DNA from: Hymenopellis radicata
Lineage: Eukaryota > Basidiomycota > Agaricomycetes > Agaricales > Physalacriaceae
Direction of reading: 5' to 3'
DNA length: 39,668 nucleotides
Assembly: GCA_015501595.1 (NCBI GenBank)
Contig: JADNRX010000473.1
Span: 1-39,668, forward strand
The number at the start of each line of letters is the position of its first letter. Position 1 is the stretch's first letter. The translations under genes were made by a program, and so were the position numbers. Under the pieces are notes generated by a model that was given only the letters and a program-made list of their open reading frames with translations, did no database searches and was not told the DNA's origin. Positions 23,610 through 33,724 of the stretch are shown one piece after another.

Positions 23610-24872
23610 ATGAGCTTCTTATATGGCGGTCTGAACACACCACCGGGCTCTCCTCAGAAACAAAGCCGACACTACGACCCCTGTAAGATCTGCTCAATGT
23701 ATTTCTTTCGCCCATGTCTGAGCTGTCATCGCAGCGCCATGTCAACTTCGTCACTGCGTGACCTCTCCCGGCAAGGAGCCCACCCGAGCCAATCGACGTT
23801 GCCAGCAGCACGCATGCAAACCGTGCTGTCAGATGCATTTAACCCGGCGAGTCCGCAGCGAGAACCTGACTAGGCTCTACTGCCAGGTTCACCGTCATGA
23901 AGCTCTCGGCGCTGACACACAAGTTACCCAACCTCCCAACTTCACTGCCGCCGCCGATCCCACTACTTTGGGGCCCACGCCAACAGTTTCTCCCACTCGT
24001 CCAATTGCTCCCCCAGGGCAAAGCAAGAACGTTGATCGAACGGCATTAGGTCGCAGCGCTGGTCCGGTCCTTGTTCGATTGTACAGTCAGAATGGTTTAA
24101 ATACAGAAAGTCTTGGGGCCCACGCGACTCGTCGACCGCTCACGAAACCTCAGGACAACAAAGCTGCTGGTTTGGCCAAACAGCAAGGACGTATGATATG
24201 GGTCCGGACCTGGAACTTCGTGAGGCTTCTCCTCTCGCTCATCCCCTCAAGCCAACTCATTATCTCATCAGGATGGCACTCAGAAAGCTGCTGCGAGAGC
24301 CGTCCATATTCCCAAAACTTCGCAGGGCTTCTACGATATATACGATGATCCGAGGACGTGCACAGATCTCGGCATTCTGCAGCGAGGCCAACCCTTCTGG
24401 GCTTGGAAGGTCGTCCGTGCCCAAGAAAATCATCCCGGCGGTGCTCAGTGGGTTGAGATGTGCCAGCCACTCCCAGTAACGATGGGAAGCGAAGTTGACC
24501 TAACTGTGGCACGCAACTACTTTCCGTCACCTCCTCCCCTGTTAGACCAGTCCCCTACGCCAGCCGACACTCAAAGTGCCATCCGGCAGTTGACGCAAGT
24601 TGAGGAAACCCTGTCGGAACCCCCGCGAAAGCGGGTGCGACTCGACATCACGGTTCCCCAGCCTATTTCGAAGTAAGTAGTACACTCATCTGTCTCCTTT
24701 CATCGTTTTCACTGTGCGTCAAGCGATGTCCCCATCAACCCTTCCGCTCCTCAGGCCCCTGTGCAAATGTGAGTACTTTACTACCAAGTTCACACGACTG
24801 GTATTTACCTGACTTCATAGGGCATCGCCGGCTTATGCAACATCTGCCCCCGCATGTGGCCTACCCACATCA
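23610..24872 (+). pseudogene. gene Y, 5' part with cysteine cluster
   Basis: Family not recognised. It starts MSFLYGGLNTPPGSPQKQSR, then YDPCKICSMYFFRPCLSCHR. After a frame change near 23750 it continues RCQQHACKPCCQMHLT and RLYCQVHRHEAL, a cysteine/histidine cluster that may bind zinc. Pro/Thr-rich sequence follows. After another frame change near 24270 the body includes SQGFYDIYDDPRTCTD and GQPFWAWKVVRAQENHPGG. The frame then ends in SEPPRKRVRLDI, a possible nuclear signal. Two further small exons (24724-24768 and 24821-24872) follow introns of 51 and 52 nt. Coding stops exactly at the terminal repeat of the 6.4-kb element. The 3' part may be 31439-31854. Confidence 0.5.
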
Positions 24873-25289
24873 GGAAAGGCCTATATGCCTTAAGGCATCT
24901 TAAGATTCATGTCACTGGAACGTCAAACTTTAAGCTTCAAAAAGCTCCTAAAGCTTTCAAGACGTCTTAAAGCTGGCATCTCGTAAACATGAAACTTAGG
25001 ACGGCAAAAGGCGGCAAAAGACACCTAAAGGCTACTTAAGGCATGTGCTTTGAACACATCTATCCCAATGCAACTTAAGACATGAAGCATTGACATAATC
25101 AACTTAAGACATTGAAAGACGTCTTAATGCAACTTAACACATATAGTTCAAAAACATATATCCTCACACAGCTAAGCCATCTAAGCTCCAAAGATTTGAA
25201 TATATAAATAAGAAATCCATGACTATATATGTAGGAACCACAAGTAAGGAAGAGAGGAAAGAAAGGCCCGCACAAACTCCGTCGTCCAG

Positions 25290-25480
25290 TCACCCCGTCG
25301 TCAACCCCACCACCACATTCGTAATCAAATAAAACTCCTCATTAAACGGTGCAGCATCCCCCGTCCCGTTCACCCATGGATCCTGCAACCGCACCTGCTG
25401 CCCATTCTCCGACCGTTCTCTTGCCGCGCCCAGCCTCCGGTCTGCAACCGCTGCATACTCCGGCATTCTCGCTGAAAACA
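25290..25480 (-). pseudogene. fragment of a GH16-like beta-glucanase/glucan-binding gene
   Basis: The minus-strand frame QQVRLQDPWVNGTGDAAPFN, then EEFYLITNVVVGLTTG, resembles the C-terminal beta-strands of fungal GH16 proteins (typical pattern DPW...APFD..FYLILNVAVGG). No catalytic EIDIME-type motif is present and the frame stops at once. It is a fragment only, inside the 6.4-kb element. A neighbouring minus-strand frame (25541-25783) may belong to the same captured region but I cannot assign it. Confidence 0.55.
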
Positions 25481-25879
25481 ATTTTTTTCAGAACGTCATG
25501 ATGCGCGAAAGATCCTCAACTTACACAAATGCATTATCCGTCATCGGTGGAGCAAGCAAGTCGAGATTTTCCAGGTCGATAAGCAAGTCGGGGCCAAGAT
25601 CATCGCGCCCAGCTTCCCGCGCTCAGGCACCACGATGATAGGATTGCTAGTCTCATTGGTCGACAAGGGTTCTGAGGAAGCAAAAGGTACTCCGACGGCG
25701 AGCTGAACGAGCAGGCGCAGACTGAGAAGGCGTTCAAATGCAGACATGACGAGGATTGCTGGCTGCGCTGGGAATAAGGGCATTGAGTCTTAACCGTCGA
25801 CGTTGATGACTATGGGAAAATTAGAAAAAATCCCGGAAAATGAGCGGTAGTAGCTCGCGCACCTGAGCGTAGGCTGCCG

Positions 25880-26260
25880 TCATCACAACATTGCCCCACG
25901 GCAATGTGCCATACGGCCCTCATCTGTAGCAGAGCACCTTGCTAGGCACTATCATCGAAACCGGGCTCCTCGAACCCGGCGGGAATGCTAGTAAATGCCT
26001 TCCACGTTGCGTCGGCGACGAACGTCTCGGTCATACCGTCGTTGTAGGCCATGAGAATGATGAGTGATTAAAGCTGCGGGACCACCGGTATTCGTTGCGT
26101 CCACAGCAAAGACGTTCTCGGTCGAGTTGAGCCCCGACACCGCGTAGGCTTGAGCAGAACCGAAGTTGGGGCGGCGACTGGCTCTAGCATATCCTGCTCG
26201 GGTTCCTCCTTCACTCGGGCCAGGTTGGGAGAATGCGAGCTGTATCACGAATGAGCTCAA
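25880..26260 (-). pseudogene. fragment of a GH78-like (alpha-L-rhamnosidase-type) N-terminal domain
   Basis: The minus strand encodes STENVFAVDATNTGGPAALI, then after a frame change ILMAYNDGMTETFVADATWK and IPAGFEEPGFDDSA. This order of motifs resembles the beta-sandwich domain preceding the catalytic domain in fungal rhamnosidase-like proteins. A stop (TAG) falls where the family usually has Trp after DDSA. One frameshift plus one nonsense change show it is not functional. Upstream frames to 26577 may be the same gene but are not recognisable. Confidence 0.5.
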
Positions 26261-27830
26261 TAAGAACCAAAAATAATAGGCATATTACGCACGCCGGATC
26301 CGTGTCATGGCTGGCTGGGTTCTGCGCCGAGTCATCTGGACGTGCGCATTTCCTGTTGGGATTTGTTGACGAAGAGGCCGCGACCGAGACGTCGTGGTTG
26401 CAGGTGACGGAGGGCTCGTTCCCGACGTCTTCGGAGACAGCGGGAATGATGGATCGGGGATGGAATCGTCGTCGTCTGCAGGCGCGGTGCGCGTGGCACT
26501 CCATTGAAGGATTTTTTGTTCTTTCCAGAGCGATTCCAAGTCGGTAGGTGCCATAGACGGCCGCCTATATCCATCACGCCGCCATCTTGAAAGTGGTGCG
26601 TAACCTTTGCGAGTGTGTCCGTATCATTGGCGTCGATAGCCGTGGGCCCTGCTGGTCGTCCTGAGCGGGTCGGATGTCAATGGTGGCAAATCTGGTACTG
26701 GTTGGTCACGCACGGTGTGGTGGTCAAGAGGTTATTGCTGGTTCTATTGTACTATGGATTGCGTGAGCACATCGAACAGAAATAATAACACGACGTACGA
26801 TTTCAGAAAATACTGGCGCGCGGAGAAAGAATAACAGTTCTAAGTTCGCGTCCGCAATATAGTCCCGTCCTCCTACAGTAGTGTTACTGCCTCAAGTCCG
26901 AGGGCTTACGCAGGCGTTTGGTGTTGCAATAGCGGCGGGGGACGTTGTCGTACACATCGCTTCAAGCCCGCATGGTGGACAGAGCCGCCTCAAATGCGAG
27001 GGCTTATGCGTGTGTCGTGGCGCCTTGAACCTCGCTCTCCGGGGTTTCCACATCCAGATGGAAACGACGCAAAGTCGGTCTCCCTGGCACTCTGCAACGA
27101 CTCAAAGTCGGTTGCAGGTGCCGCAGCACGCATCTATATCATTGTTGTCGATAGCCGTGGGCGGACGTTGTCGTCCAGAGCCTTGTCGGCATCGATGGTG
27201 GTGGCAGAGGGAAAGAGAACGAATCAGGACAGTGATCGGATTGCTGTTCGACCAAAGCTGGATCTGCTGCCTGTCGCCTGGGGCTTACGCGGAGACTGTG
27301 ATCTGTGGTGAACTGAGAAAAGAGTAGGAAGATCTAGAAGGAGTGGTCAAAGACCTCGGCGGCGTCATTCACCGCCGTCGAGGGCGTGTAATCCGACATG
27401 AAAAAAATACATACCAAGGTTATGAGTATGCTGGATGCTGGTCCCAGTGCTGCTCATTTCGTCGCCGTCTCAATCACCTCGTTGACCTGCAGCCTCATTG
27501 GAGGACTTACGCGTCCAGCGGGGCCGCCGGGGCTCTTCAAGCCCGCAGAGAATATGTCGGAGTCGGGGCAGAGGAGACGACGCAAAGTCGGCCTCCGTAA
27601 CAATTGAAGACGATGCCAAATCAAGTTCTTTAACACGATACAACGACTCAAAGTCAGTTGCGGATCCCGCGGTATCATTGCTGTCGAGAGTCGTGGTCGT
27701 CCAAAGCGTCGATGGTGTGGTAAGAGGGAGAGTGATCGAGTCCTAACAGTGATCGAATTCGAACACTCGTCGGATTCGCGGTTCATGTCGCCGCTACTAA
27801 ATTTGGCCAATGCCACCAACGATTCTTCTC
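26261..27830. repeat. diverged repeat block with GACTCAAAGTC palindromes
   Basis: From about 26600, two similar segments (about 26880-27240 and 27500-27740) share GCTTACGC, ACGACGCAAAGTCGG, ACGACTCAAAGTC and a following ATCATTG. The same palindromic core appears inside both hAT-like elements (about 1355-1440 and 29880-29990). This suggests that the block contains remnants of that family. No gene is supported. Confidence 0.5.
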
Positions 27831-29243
27831 TGAACACATGGAGATAACCATGTTAGAGATATTCAAAACAAAATTTGGGCAGCCGGTGCGTTGCAACGAG
27901 CTAGAATGCTCGTTGTGTATGGATGTGGATGGGATACTTGCTATGTAAGCAAGTATCCGCCCATTCCTTCCAGCGCTGCTTCCAGAAATAGCCTAGATTT
28001 ATACTAGCAGTGTAGGGCGAGATATCCCGATGGTTGTTTGGGTAATCCGGGCTCGTCGTCGTCGTTCCGAGCGACATTGAGATGCTCCGAGCTCGATCCG
28101 GCAAATGCCGGATCGTGATCACAGCCTATTGCTCGTCGTCTCTTGAACTTCTTATCTTACCACCATGTCATGTTGACGACGACACATCTAGGCCTCGGAT
28201 TTTTATCTGGGGCCTCTCCGTCTAATTTTCTCTCATGCTTTTACCTCTGGATCCCGGACTCGTCTTCACGGCTTTCAACAGCCGTGGATGACGTTGAACT
28301 TCGTGGCCGTAAGACCTCTAACGATGAGGCTACCGCACCGCACAACATGGAAGCGCCGTAGCGCTAGGAAGGCTCAGCCTAATGCACCGCCCTGCCGTAG
28401 CGCAGGGTTCAAGCACATTGAGTAGGATTTGGGGCGTCGTGTGGTGACGCGGCGCTGGTTGGTGCGTTATTTTTAATCTTAATTTTTCCATTCATTCGTT
28501 GACGGCGCTATTGGCGCCATCAATGTCAACCATTTATTCCCTTTCCCCTTCCTATGTCCCGCGCTGATTCTGCTCTCAGAAAATCGCCCAAGTCCATTTG
28601 CCGCCGGCACATGAGGCCACGTATGCCTCACGTGCCGGTTGGTTTAAATTCCGACCAGCCCGATCGAAAGACTTGTCCTCTTACCACCACCTACTACTAT
28701 TGTCTGTTCTGTCGGCGCGCACTGCTGCTTTGCGCACAGTGTTCCCAACTTGATGCTGCCGTGCGCACGTCGCCCCTCGCTCTTCGATGCTGTTCTGGGC
28801 ACGTCGACTTCTACGGATTTTGGATAGGAGGCTAGACTGCAATGTCGTTGTTGACTATAGTCCTGCCAAGTGCGTGGCTTAGTTTATCTTACTTGATACT
28901 CTCTCATTTTTCTCTTTCTTCTTAGGTTGCTTCACTACGACGACCATCCCGACAACGACACTGGGCGAGCGAGGACAAGGACACGTCCGACAAGGACGCC
29001 GAGGACACGTCTGACAAGGCTGACGAGGAAGACACTGCGATACGATGACACGGCGAGGACGACAAGGACGAGCACAACGCTGTCGACGACAACACGGTGA
29101 CAAACAACAAGCACCCGAGGATGAAGACCACCACGACAAGCACTCGAGGACCAGATCAACATGATGTCAACTACAATGAGCACCAACCGACATAAGGATG
29201 ACACTACACATCAAGGAGGACGACGACGACCTGCATCGAGGAC
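27831..29243. other. interior of the 6.4-kb element, no gene recognised
   Basis: Contains a small palindrome (28095-28114, GATCCGGCA and its complement) whose core resembles the leader of the minisatellite module. A 28554-28835 frame has several Cys pairs (YYYCLFCRRALLLCAQC) but no family resemblance. From about 28930 the sequence becomes GACGAGGACAC-rich and repetitive. Confidence 0.35.
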
Positions 29244-29358
29244 GTGTATGACCCGCATCGAGGACGTGACGACCCGCATCGAGGACGTGACGACCCGCAT
29301 CGAGGACGTGTACAACTGCATCGAGGACGTGACGACCCGCATCGAGGACGTGTACAAC
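29244..29358. repeat. 21-bp tandem repeat, left segment
   Basis: About five units of the type CGACCCGCATCGAGGACGTG or TACAACTGCATCGAGGACGT. The array is interrupted by the hAT-like element and continues at 30334. Confidence 0.8.
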
Positions 29359-30333
29359 TAGACATGTCCACGAGTGCCCACCCGAGTGCACTCGCATTCG
29401 CGGGGCGGGTCACTCGTAGCTCCGAGGCGGACACCCGCACTCGCATGACACCCGAGTACTCTACTCGGGTGCAACACCCATTCGCGAGTGTCTCGCACAC
29501 ACGAGTGCGCAGACACTCGTGTAGGGTGGCGGGTGTACACGAATACACTCGGTCATATTCATGCTCAGCGACCGTCCCCGGGCAATAGCACGGGGACACT
29601 CGCATGTGCATGAGAGTAGCGGTGGTCGTAGCGTGATGGGAGTGGTGGGAGAGCTGTGGACCGTGGTGGTGATGTGGGTGGTGGCGCTGCAGGCTCACCA
29701 TGAACGGGGTCATAGTTGTAGTAGGGTAAAATAAAAAAACATACCTGTCTGCGCGGTGTCGTCAGCAGACGCACCGCGCACTCGAAATCCCGCCTCTGCT
29801 GAGGTCTCTCATCATCCTCTGGCCTCTTGAAGGCTGTCGTCGTCGTTGTTCGACGTCTGCTGCCCGCTCGGGGGGCTTACGCGTCCGTGTTCCTTGGAGA
29901 CGACTCAAAGTCGCTCTCCTAGCGTGCAGACGCCGACCCAGAGTCGAGCGCCGCTGTCGTCGTCGCCGACTCAAGGTCGAGCGACGGGTTGTAGTGACTG
30001 GTGGTGGTAAGAGGTAGAGAGCACGGACCCAATCAAACGCTTACGCGTCCTTTCGGATCTCGGCCCGAGTCGCCGGATCGCGCGAAATAACTCATTTTGC
30101 CTAGTTATTCACCTCAAAAAAATCCAAATAAAATGGGAAAAAATGGGAAAAAATGCGAGTGTCCACCCGGGTGTCTGCCGGTGGGTACTCGTGGCCCAGA
30201 GGCCGACACCCGCACCCGGGTGGGCACCCGTCAAGACACCCTACCCGTTTAGGGTAAACACCCGACACTCGGGTGTTGAGTGTGGGTACACCCGCGAGTA
30301 CCCGCAAACACCCGACACTCGTGGACGTGACTA
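29359..30333. mobile_element. hAT-like non-autonomous DNA element, copy 2
   Basis: It starts TAGACATGTCCACGAGTG and ends with the complement of TAGTCACGTCCACGAGTG. It is flanked by the 8-bp direct repeat TGTACAAC (29351-29358 and 30334-30341). It is an inverted relative of 994-2075 along its whole length: CCCGAGTG-type subterminal motifs at both ends and the GACTCAAAGTC block in the middle. It is 975 bp long and non-coding. It is nested in a 21-bp repeat array inside the 6.4-kb element. Confidence 0.85.
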
Positions 30334-30428
30334 TGTACAACTGCATCGAGGACGTGTACAACTGCATCGAGGACGTGTACAACTGCATCGAGGACATGTA
30401 CAACTGAATCGAGGACATGTACAACTGC
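30334..30428. repeat. 21-bp tandem repeat, right segment
   Basis: Four to five units of the type TGCATCGAGGACGTGTACAA, continuing the array at 29244-29358 after the hAT-like insertion. Related GAGGA-rich sequence runs on to about 30660. Confidence 0.75.
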
Positions 30429-30660
30429 ATCAAGTACGACGCCGGCACGAGCCCGCCGAGGATGACGATGTCAAGCCCACCGAGGATGAGCACCGAACTG
30501 GATGGGCGAGGGACGGGGACCACGCACAGTATAACTGTTATCGAGGACGACAACCAGCATCGAGTATCGTGATAAACCTTGAGGATAGTGCGGAGCATCG
30601 AGGACTGTCTTGAGAACGGCGTGTTCAGTATTGACATTGAGGATACGGATGGTGTCGCAG

Positions 30661-31271
30661 ATGTTATTACTATTGGCTTAGACTGTAACCTAGTTCTTAC
30701 TAGGTACTACTATTATTGTATTTCTGTGTCAGATAGCCATTAATCATGATCTGCTTTTGCTTACTTTTTGTGTCTTTTTAAAGTTGGTGTTGCTTGGAAA
30801 ATGGTTAGAGGGTGGATAAAAGGCAGGTAGAGGGTGGTTTGAAGATAGTTAAAAAGCAGTCAGAAGGCAGTTGAAAGCTGGTCAGAAGGCGGTTAACAGA
30901 CATTTGGAAGGCAGCTACAAAGCAACTTAGGACAAGGTTCACGATAGCATATGCTTTAAGTCAACTCTATAGTGCTTCACGGACTACAAAAAGGCAGCTA
31001 TAGGAGCTTTTTGAGTGCTTTTTGAGTTACCGAAAGGCAGTTCGAAGGCAACTTAGGATAAGGTTCACAGAGACGTGTGCTTGAAGTCAACTTTAGAGAG
31101 CCTTTTAAGAGCTTTCAGGATGCCTTAGAGTGTCTTAAGATGCTTTAAAGTACATGTCTCCGTGAACCTTTGTTTTAAAGCGTCTTATTAGCTTACTTAT
31201 CTTTACTATCTTTTTATGTCTTAAGACACTTTAAGTCGCTTAAAGTCGCTTTAAGGCATATAGGCCTTTCC
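30661..31271. repeat. right subterminal repeat region of the 6.4-kb element
   Basis: Direct and inverted short motifs (AGGCAGTT, ACTTAGGA, GCTTTAAAG, TCTTAAGA) recur every 20-60 bp up to the right terminal repeat. Two similar segments (about 30910-30970 and 31030-31100) share CAACTTAGGA, AAGGTTCAC and GTGCTT-like blocks. The left subterminal region (24890-25140) has the matching composition. Confidence 0.65.
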
Positions 31272-31438
31272 AGATGCACCGCTATGCAACAGTTAGTATT
31301 GTCCGTCAGTGGAGCCCAGGCATACTTACCTCGTGTAGCAGTGTTCATCCTCAATCTCAAGTTTCCCTTGCTCACACAACTACGATGGCGTCAGTCAGTC
31401 TCACTCTCTGAATGTAGCTTAGCTTACTTTCTGCACAG

Positions 31439-31854
31439 AACCCCAACTCCTCCAGTGGCCAGTGTTACGCCTACGCCGGCCCCATACGGTACACGCGGCG
31501 AATTTCCTTTCAAATACGTGGGAGATATGATTGAGTTCTGCGACTTATTCGTGGTGAATAAGCCCAAGTACGCCTCACGCGCGCTGGCTTTTCAAAATAC
31601 TGCCAGCACTCTCCTGCGACCAAATGTTAGGAAACCCAATCAAAACACACCGCTCTACGTACTCACTTGCAGTATCATAGGAAGCCCATCCTAAGTACAA
31701 CAAATCCACCGTCAACGATCATGTGCGGCATCTCACCAGTGCACGCGAATTGGCCGAGCAACTGGCGCCTCTGGGACGGGTTCCAGCAGCGGAATGGAGT
31801 ATCGTCCGTGAATATGCCCTTGCTCTCAAAAACAAGGAGCGCGGCGCGCAGTAG
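31439..31854 (+). pseudogene. gene Y, probable 3' part
   Basis: Two exons, 31439-31625 and 31681-31854, flank a 55-nt intron. The first follows an acceptor CTTTCTGCACAG and reads TPTPPVASVTPTPAPYGT, then FPFKYVGDMIEFCDLFVVNK. The second reads EAHPKYNKSTVNDHVRHLTS and ends EYALALKNKERGAQ. The upstream exon is missing, and the 5' partner is probably 23610-24872 on the other side of the 6.4-kb element. That link rests on position, strand and Pro/Thr-rich character at the junction, so it is inference. No domain is recognised. Confidence 0.5.
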
Positions 31855-32048
31855 CTTCCTTCTCGATTACCTGTGCTCCTCGATTAGACTTGTATCTCAA
31901 TGAATTTCGCTAGTATGGACGGCTGCCAATCCTTCAGCGTTATCCTGCTGTGCAGGCGGCAAAGAAGGCTTGATTGTAGCTCAGGTACAGCCACGTTTGT
32001 GCTCCACCTCTTCCTAGATTAGATTAGATTACGAAGAGAGCTCCGACG

Positions 32049-32093
32049 GGATCCTAACCCATAAATTCCCGAAAACTTACCTATCGAAGCACA
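32049..32093 (+). promoter_or_regulatory. upstream stretch shared by both gene X copies
   Basis: GGATCCTAACCCATAAATTC and the following CCGAAAACTTACCT occur at 32049 and at 22684, immediately upstream of both gene X starts. The sequence in front differs, so the duplicated unit begins here. It may be the 5' leader. No promoter motif can be named. Confidence 0.5.
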
Positions 32094-33724
32094 ATGCCAC
32101 CAAAGAAAAAAAGTAGCTGTGGGCGAAAGCCAACCAAGCCACCTGCGCCCCCAGCAAACACGAACCGCCAGCTGGCGTATCACGACCTGTGAGTGATCAA
32201 ACGCTGCCTTACAACGCTCACCACCTCCCTCGCCAGATTTCCTTTGACGGTCGAACAGCTTCAAGCCCTCGGGAAAAAAATCAAGTTCCCCCTCACGCCC
32301 TTCCAGTGCAAGCAGACCACTGTCTCGCAGTGGGTCAAGCACCGGGACGCCAATGATAAGCTCCAAATCGATTGGAGCGTGGTCTGGAAGCTCGTTCATC
32401 GTGGCATGACCGGCGGCGGCGCCCTCGAACAAGCTGTAGCTGACCTCGTTCGGCTCCATGATATGGTTATTCCCGACGATGTCATCGCAGTCTGCCTGCA
32501 AAAAGAGCAAGGTTCTCGCACGATAACAGCTCTTTGAACACTTCTGACCTGCTTTTTAGAGTACGCCGCTGGTCCGACGAACTCCCAAGCTGTCATGGCG
32601 GCTCCCGACAACGCAGCCTCCGCTGTAGCAGAGGACGGTAAGCTCATGACTGAATACTTGAGAATTATTGTTTACCTATTCGTAGTCGCGCGGGCGGCTC
32701 AACCATCGAACTCCCAAGCTGTCATGGATGCTCCCGACAACGCAGCCTCCGCTGTAGCAGAGGACGGTAAGCTCATGACTGAATACTTGAGAATTATTGT
32801 TTACCTATTCGTAGTCGCGCGGGCGGCTCAACCATCGAACTCCCAAGGTGTCATGGATGCTCCCGACAACGCAGCCTCCGCTGTAGCAGAGGACGGTAAG
32901 CTCATGACTGAATACTTGAGAATTATTGTTTACCTATTCGTAGTCGCGCGGGCGGCTCAACCATCGAACTCCCAAGGTGTCATGGATGCTCCCGACAACG
33001 CAGCCTCCACTGTACCAGAGGACGGTAAGCTCATGACTGAATACTTGAGAATTATTGTTTACCTATTCGTAGTCGCGCGGGCGGCTCAACCATCGAACTC
33101 CCAAGCTGTCATGGAGGCTCCCGACAACGCAGCCTCCGCTGTACCAGAGGACGGTAAACTCATGACTGAATACTTGAGAATTATTGTTTACCTATTCGTA
33201 GTCGCGCGGGCGGCTCAACCATCGAACTCCCAAGCTGTCATGGAGGCTGCCGACAACGCAGCCTCCGCTGTACCAGAGGACGGTAAGCTCATCACAGAAT
33301 ACTTCAAAATTGTGTTTACCTCGGCGTAGTCCCGCCCCACTTCAACGGACTCCCCCTCCAAGGTCAGGTTAACCTGCAGCAGGCTCCAGATCTGCGCTTC
33401 GTGCGCCTGGCCGACATGGTGTTTCAGCATGCGCACTTGGATAGGAACCTGGGACCGTCCAATCCTCCGTTCATACAGAATGTTCAACTGCAACCGTACC
33501 ATTCAAGTCCTCGTTTGGGGGACTATCAGTATCGCCCCGCCTCGCTAAACGAGTTTCCCACTGTCACTCACGACGAGGACGGTGAGCCCATCAAGTCGCC
33601 CGCTTCCATCGCCAAGCTTCCCGCCTTTGATTTGGAAAGGAAGCACCACGACTGTCCCGAGGAGGGTGCAGTGCGCTGTTACACTAACCAATTCAGCGCC
33701 GTTAATCAATTGGGTGACGCCTGA
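32094..33724 (+). CDS. gene X, copy 2, with amplified exon-intron units
   Basis: Family not recognised. Exons: 32094-32188, 32237-32511, 32560-32637, 32686-32766, 32815-32895, 32944-33024, 33073-33153, 33202-33282 and 33330-33724. They sum to 1,248 nt, a 415-residue frame. The N terminus is basic (MPPKKKSSCGRKPTKPP). A compact domain follows: LGKKIKFPLTPFQCKQTT, LQIDWSVVWKLVHRG, DDVIAVCLQKEQ. Five 27-residue repeats (VARAAQPSNSQAVMDAPDNA and ASAVAED) come next, one per 81-nt exon. The last exon reads PDLRFVRLADMVFQHAHLD and FPTVTHDEDGEPIKSPASI. The TGA at 33722 lies in an otherwise open frame that continues downstream (GHYWMVRT), so the original protein was probably longer. The gene is followed closely by the CxC5/CxC6 gene, suggesting a transposon cluster. 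Confidence 0.65.
32560..33329 (+). repeat. 129-bp tandem array, each unit carrying its own intron
   Basis: Intron donors fall at 32638, 32767, 32896, 33025, 33154 and 33283, exactly 129 bp apart. Each full unit is an 81-nt exon plus a 48-nt intron (GTAAGC or GTAAAC ... TTCGTAG). The first five introns are 48 nt without an in-frame stop, so retention would insert a hydrophobic stretch (EYLRIIVYLFVV). The sixth is diverged and 47 nt, so it must be spliced to keep frame. Exon and intron parts are equally conserved between units. Confidence 0.93.

Larger units (their letters stand above)
24873..31271. mobile_element. 6.4-kb terminal-inverted-repeat element with captured gene pieces
   Basis: The ends are inverted copies: GGAAAGGCCTATATGCCTTA at 24873 and its complement ending at 31271. 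Inside each end are subterminal clusters of ACTTAAG- and TTTAAAG-type motifs (24890-25140 and 30780-31250), typical of transposase-binding regions. I found no transposase. The interior holds decayed pieces of carbohydrate-active genes (25290-26260), a GACTCAAAGTC-rich block (26600-27830), and a 21-bp repeat array cut by a hAT-like element. No clear target duplication is visible, so two flanking half-elements cannot be fully excluded. It separates the two parts of gene Y. Confidence 0.7.

Noticed and set aside
28554..28835. Cys-rich plus-strand frame considered as a zinc-finger gene
   Set aside because: No family match, no splice partners and no conservation evidence; it lies within repeat-rich transposon interior.
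23160..33345. Gene X duplicates considered as long terminal repeats of a retroelement
   Set aside because: The shared part is coding with introns. The copies end differently, and there is no reverse transcriptase, primer-binding site or TG...CA termini.
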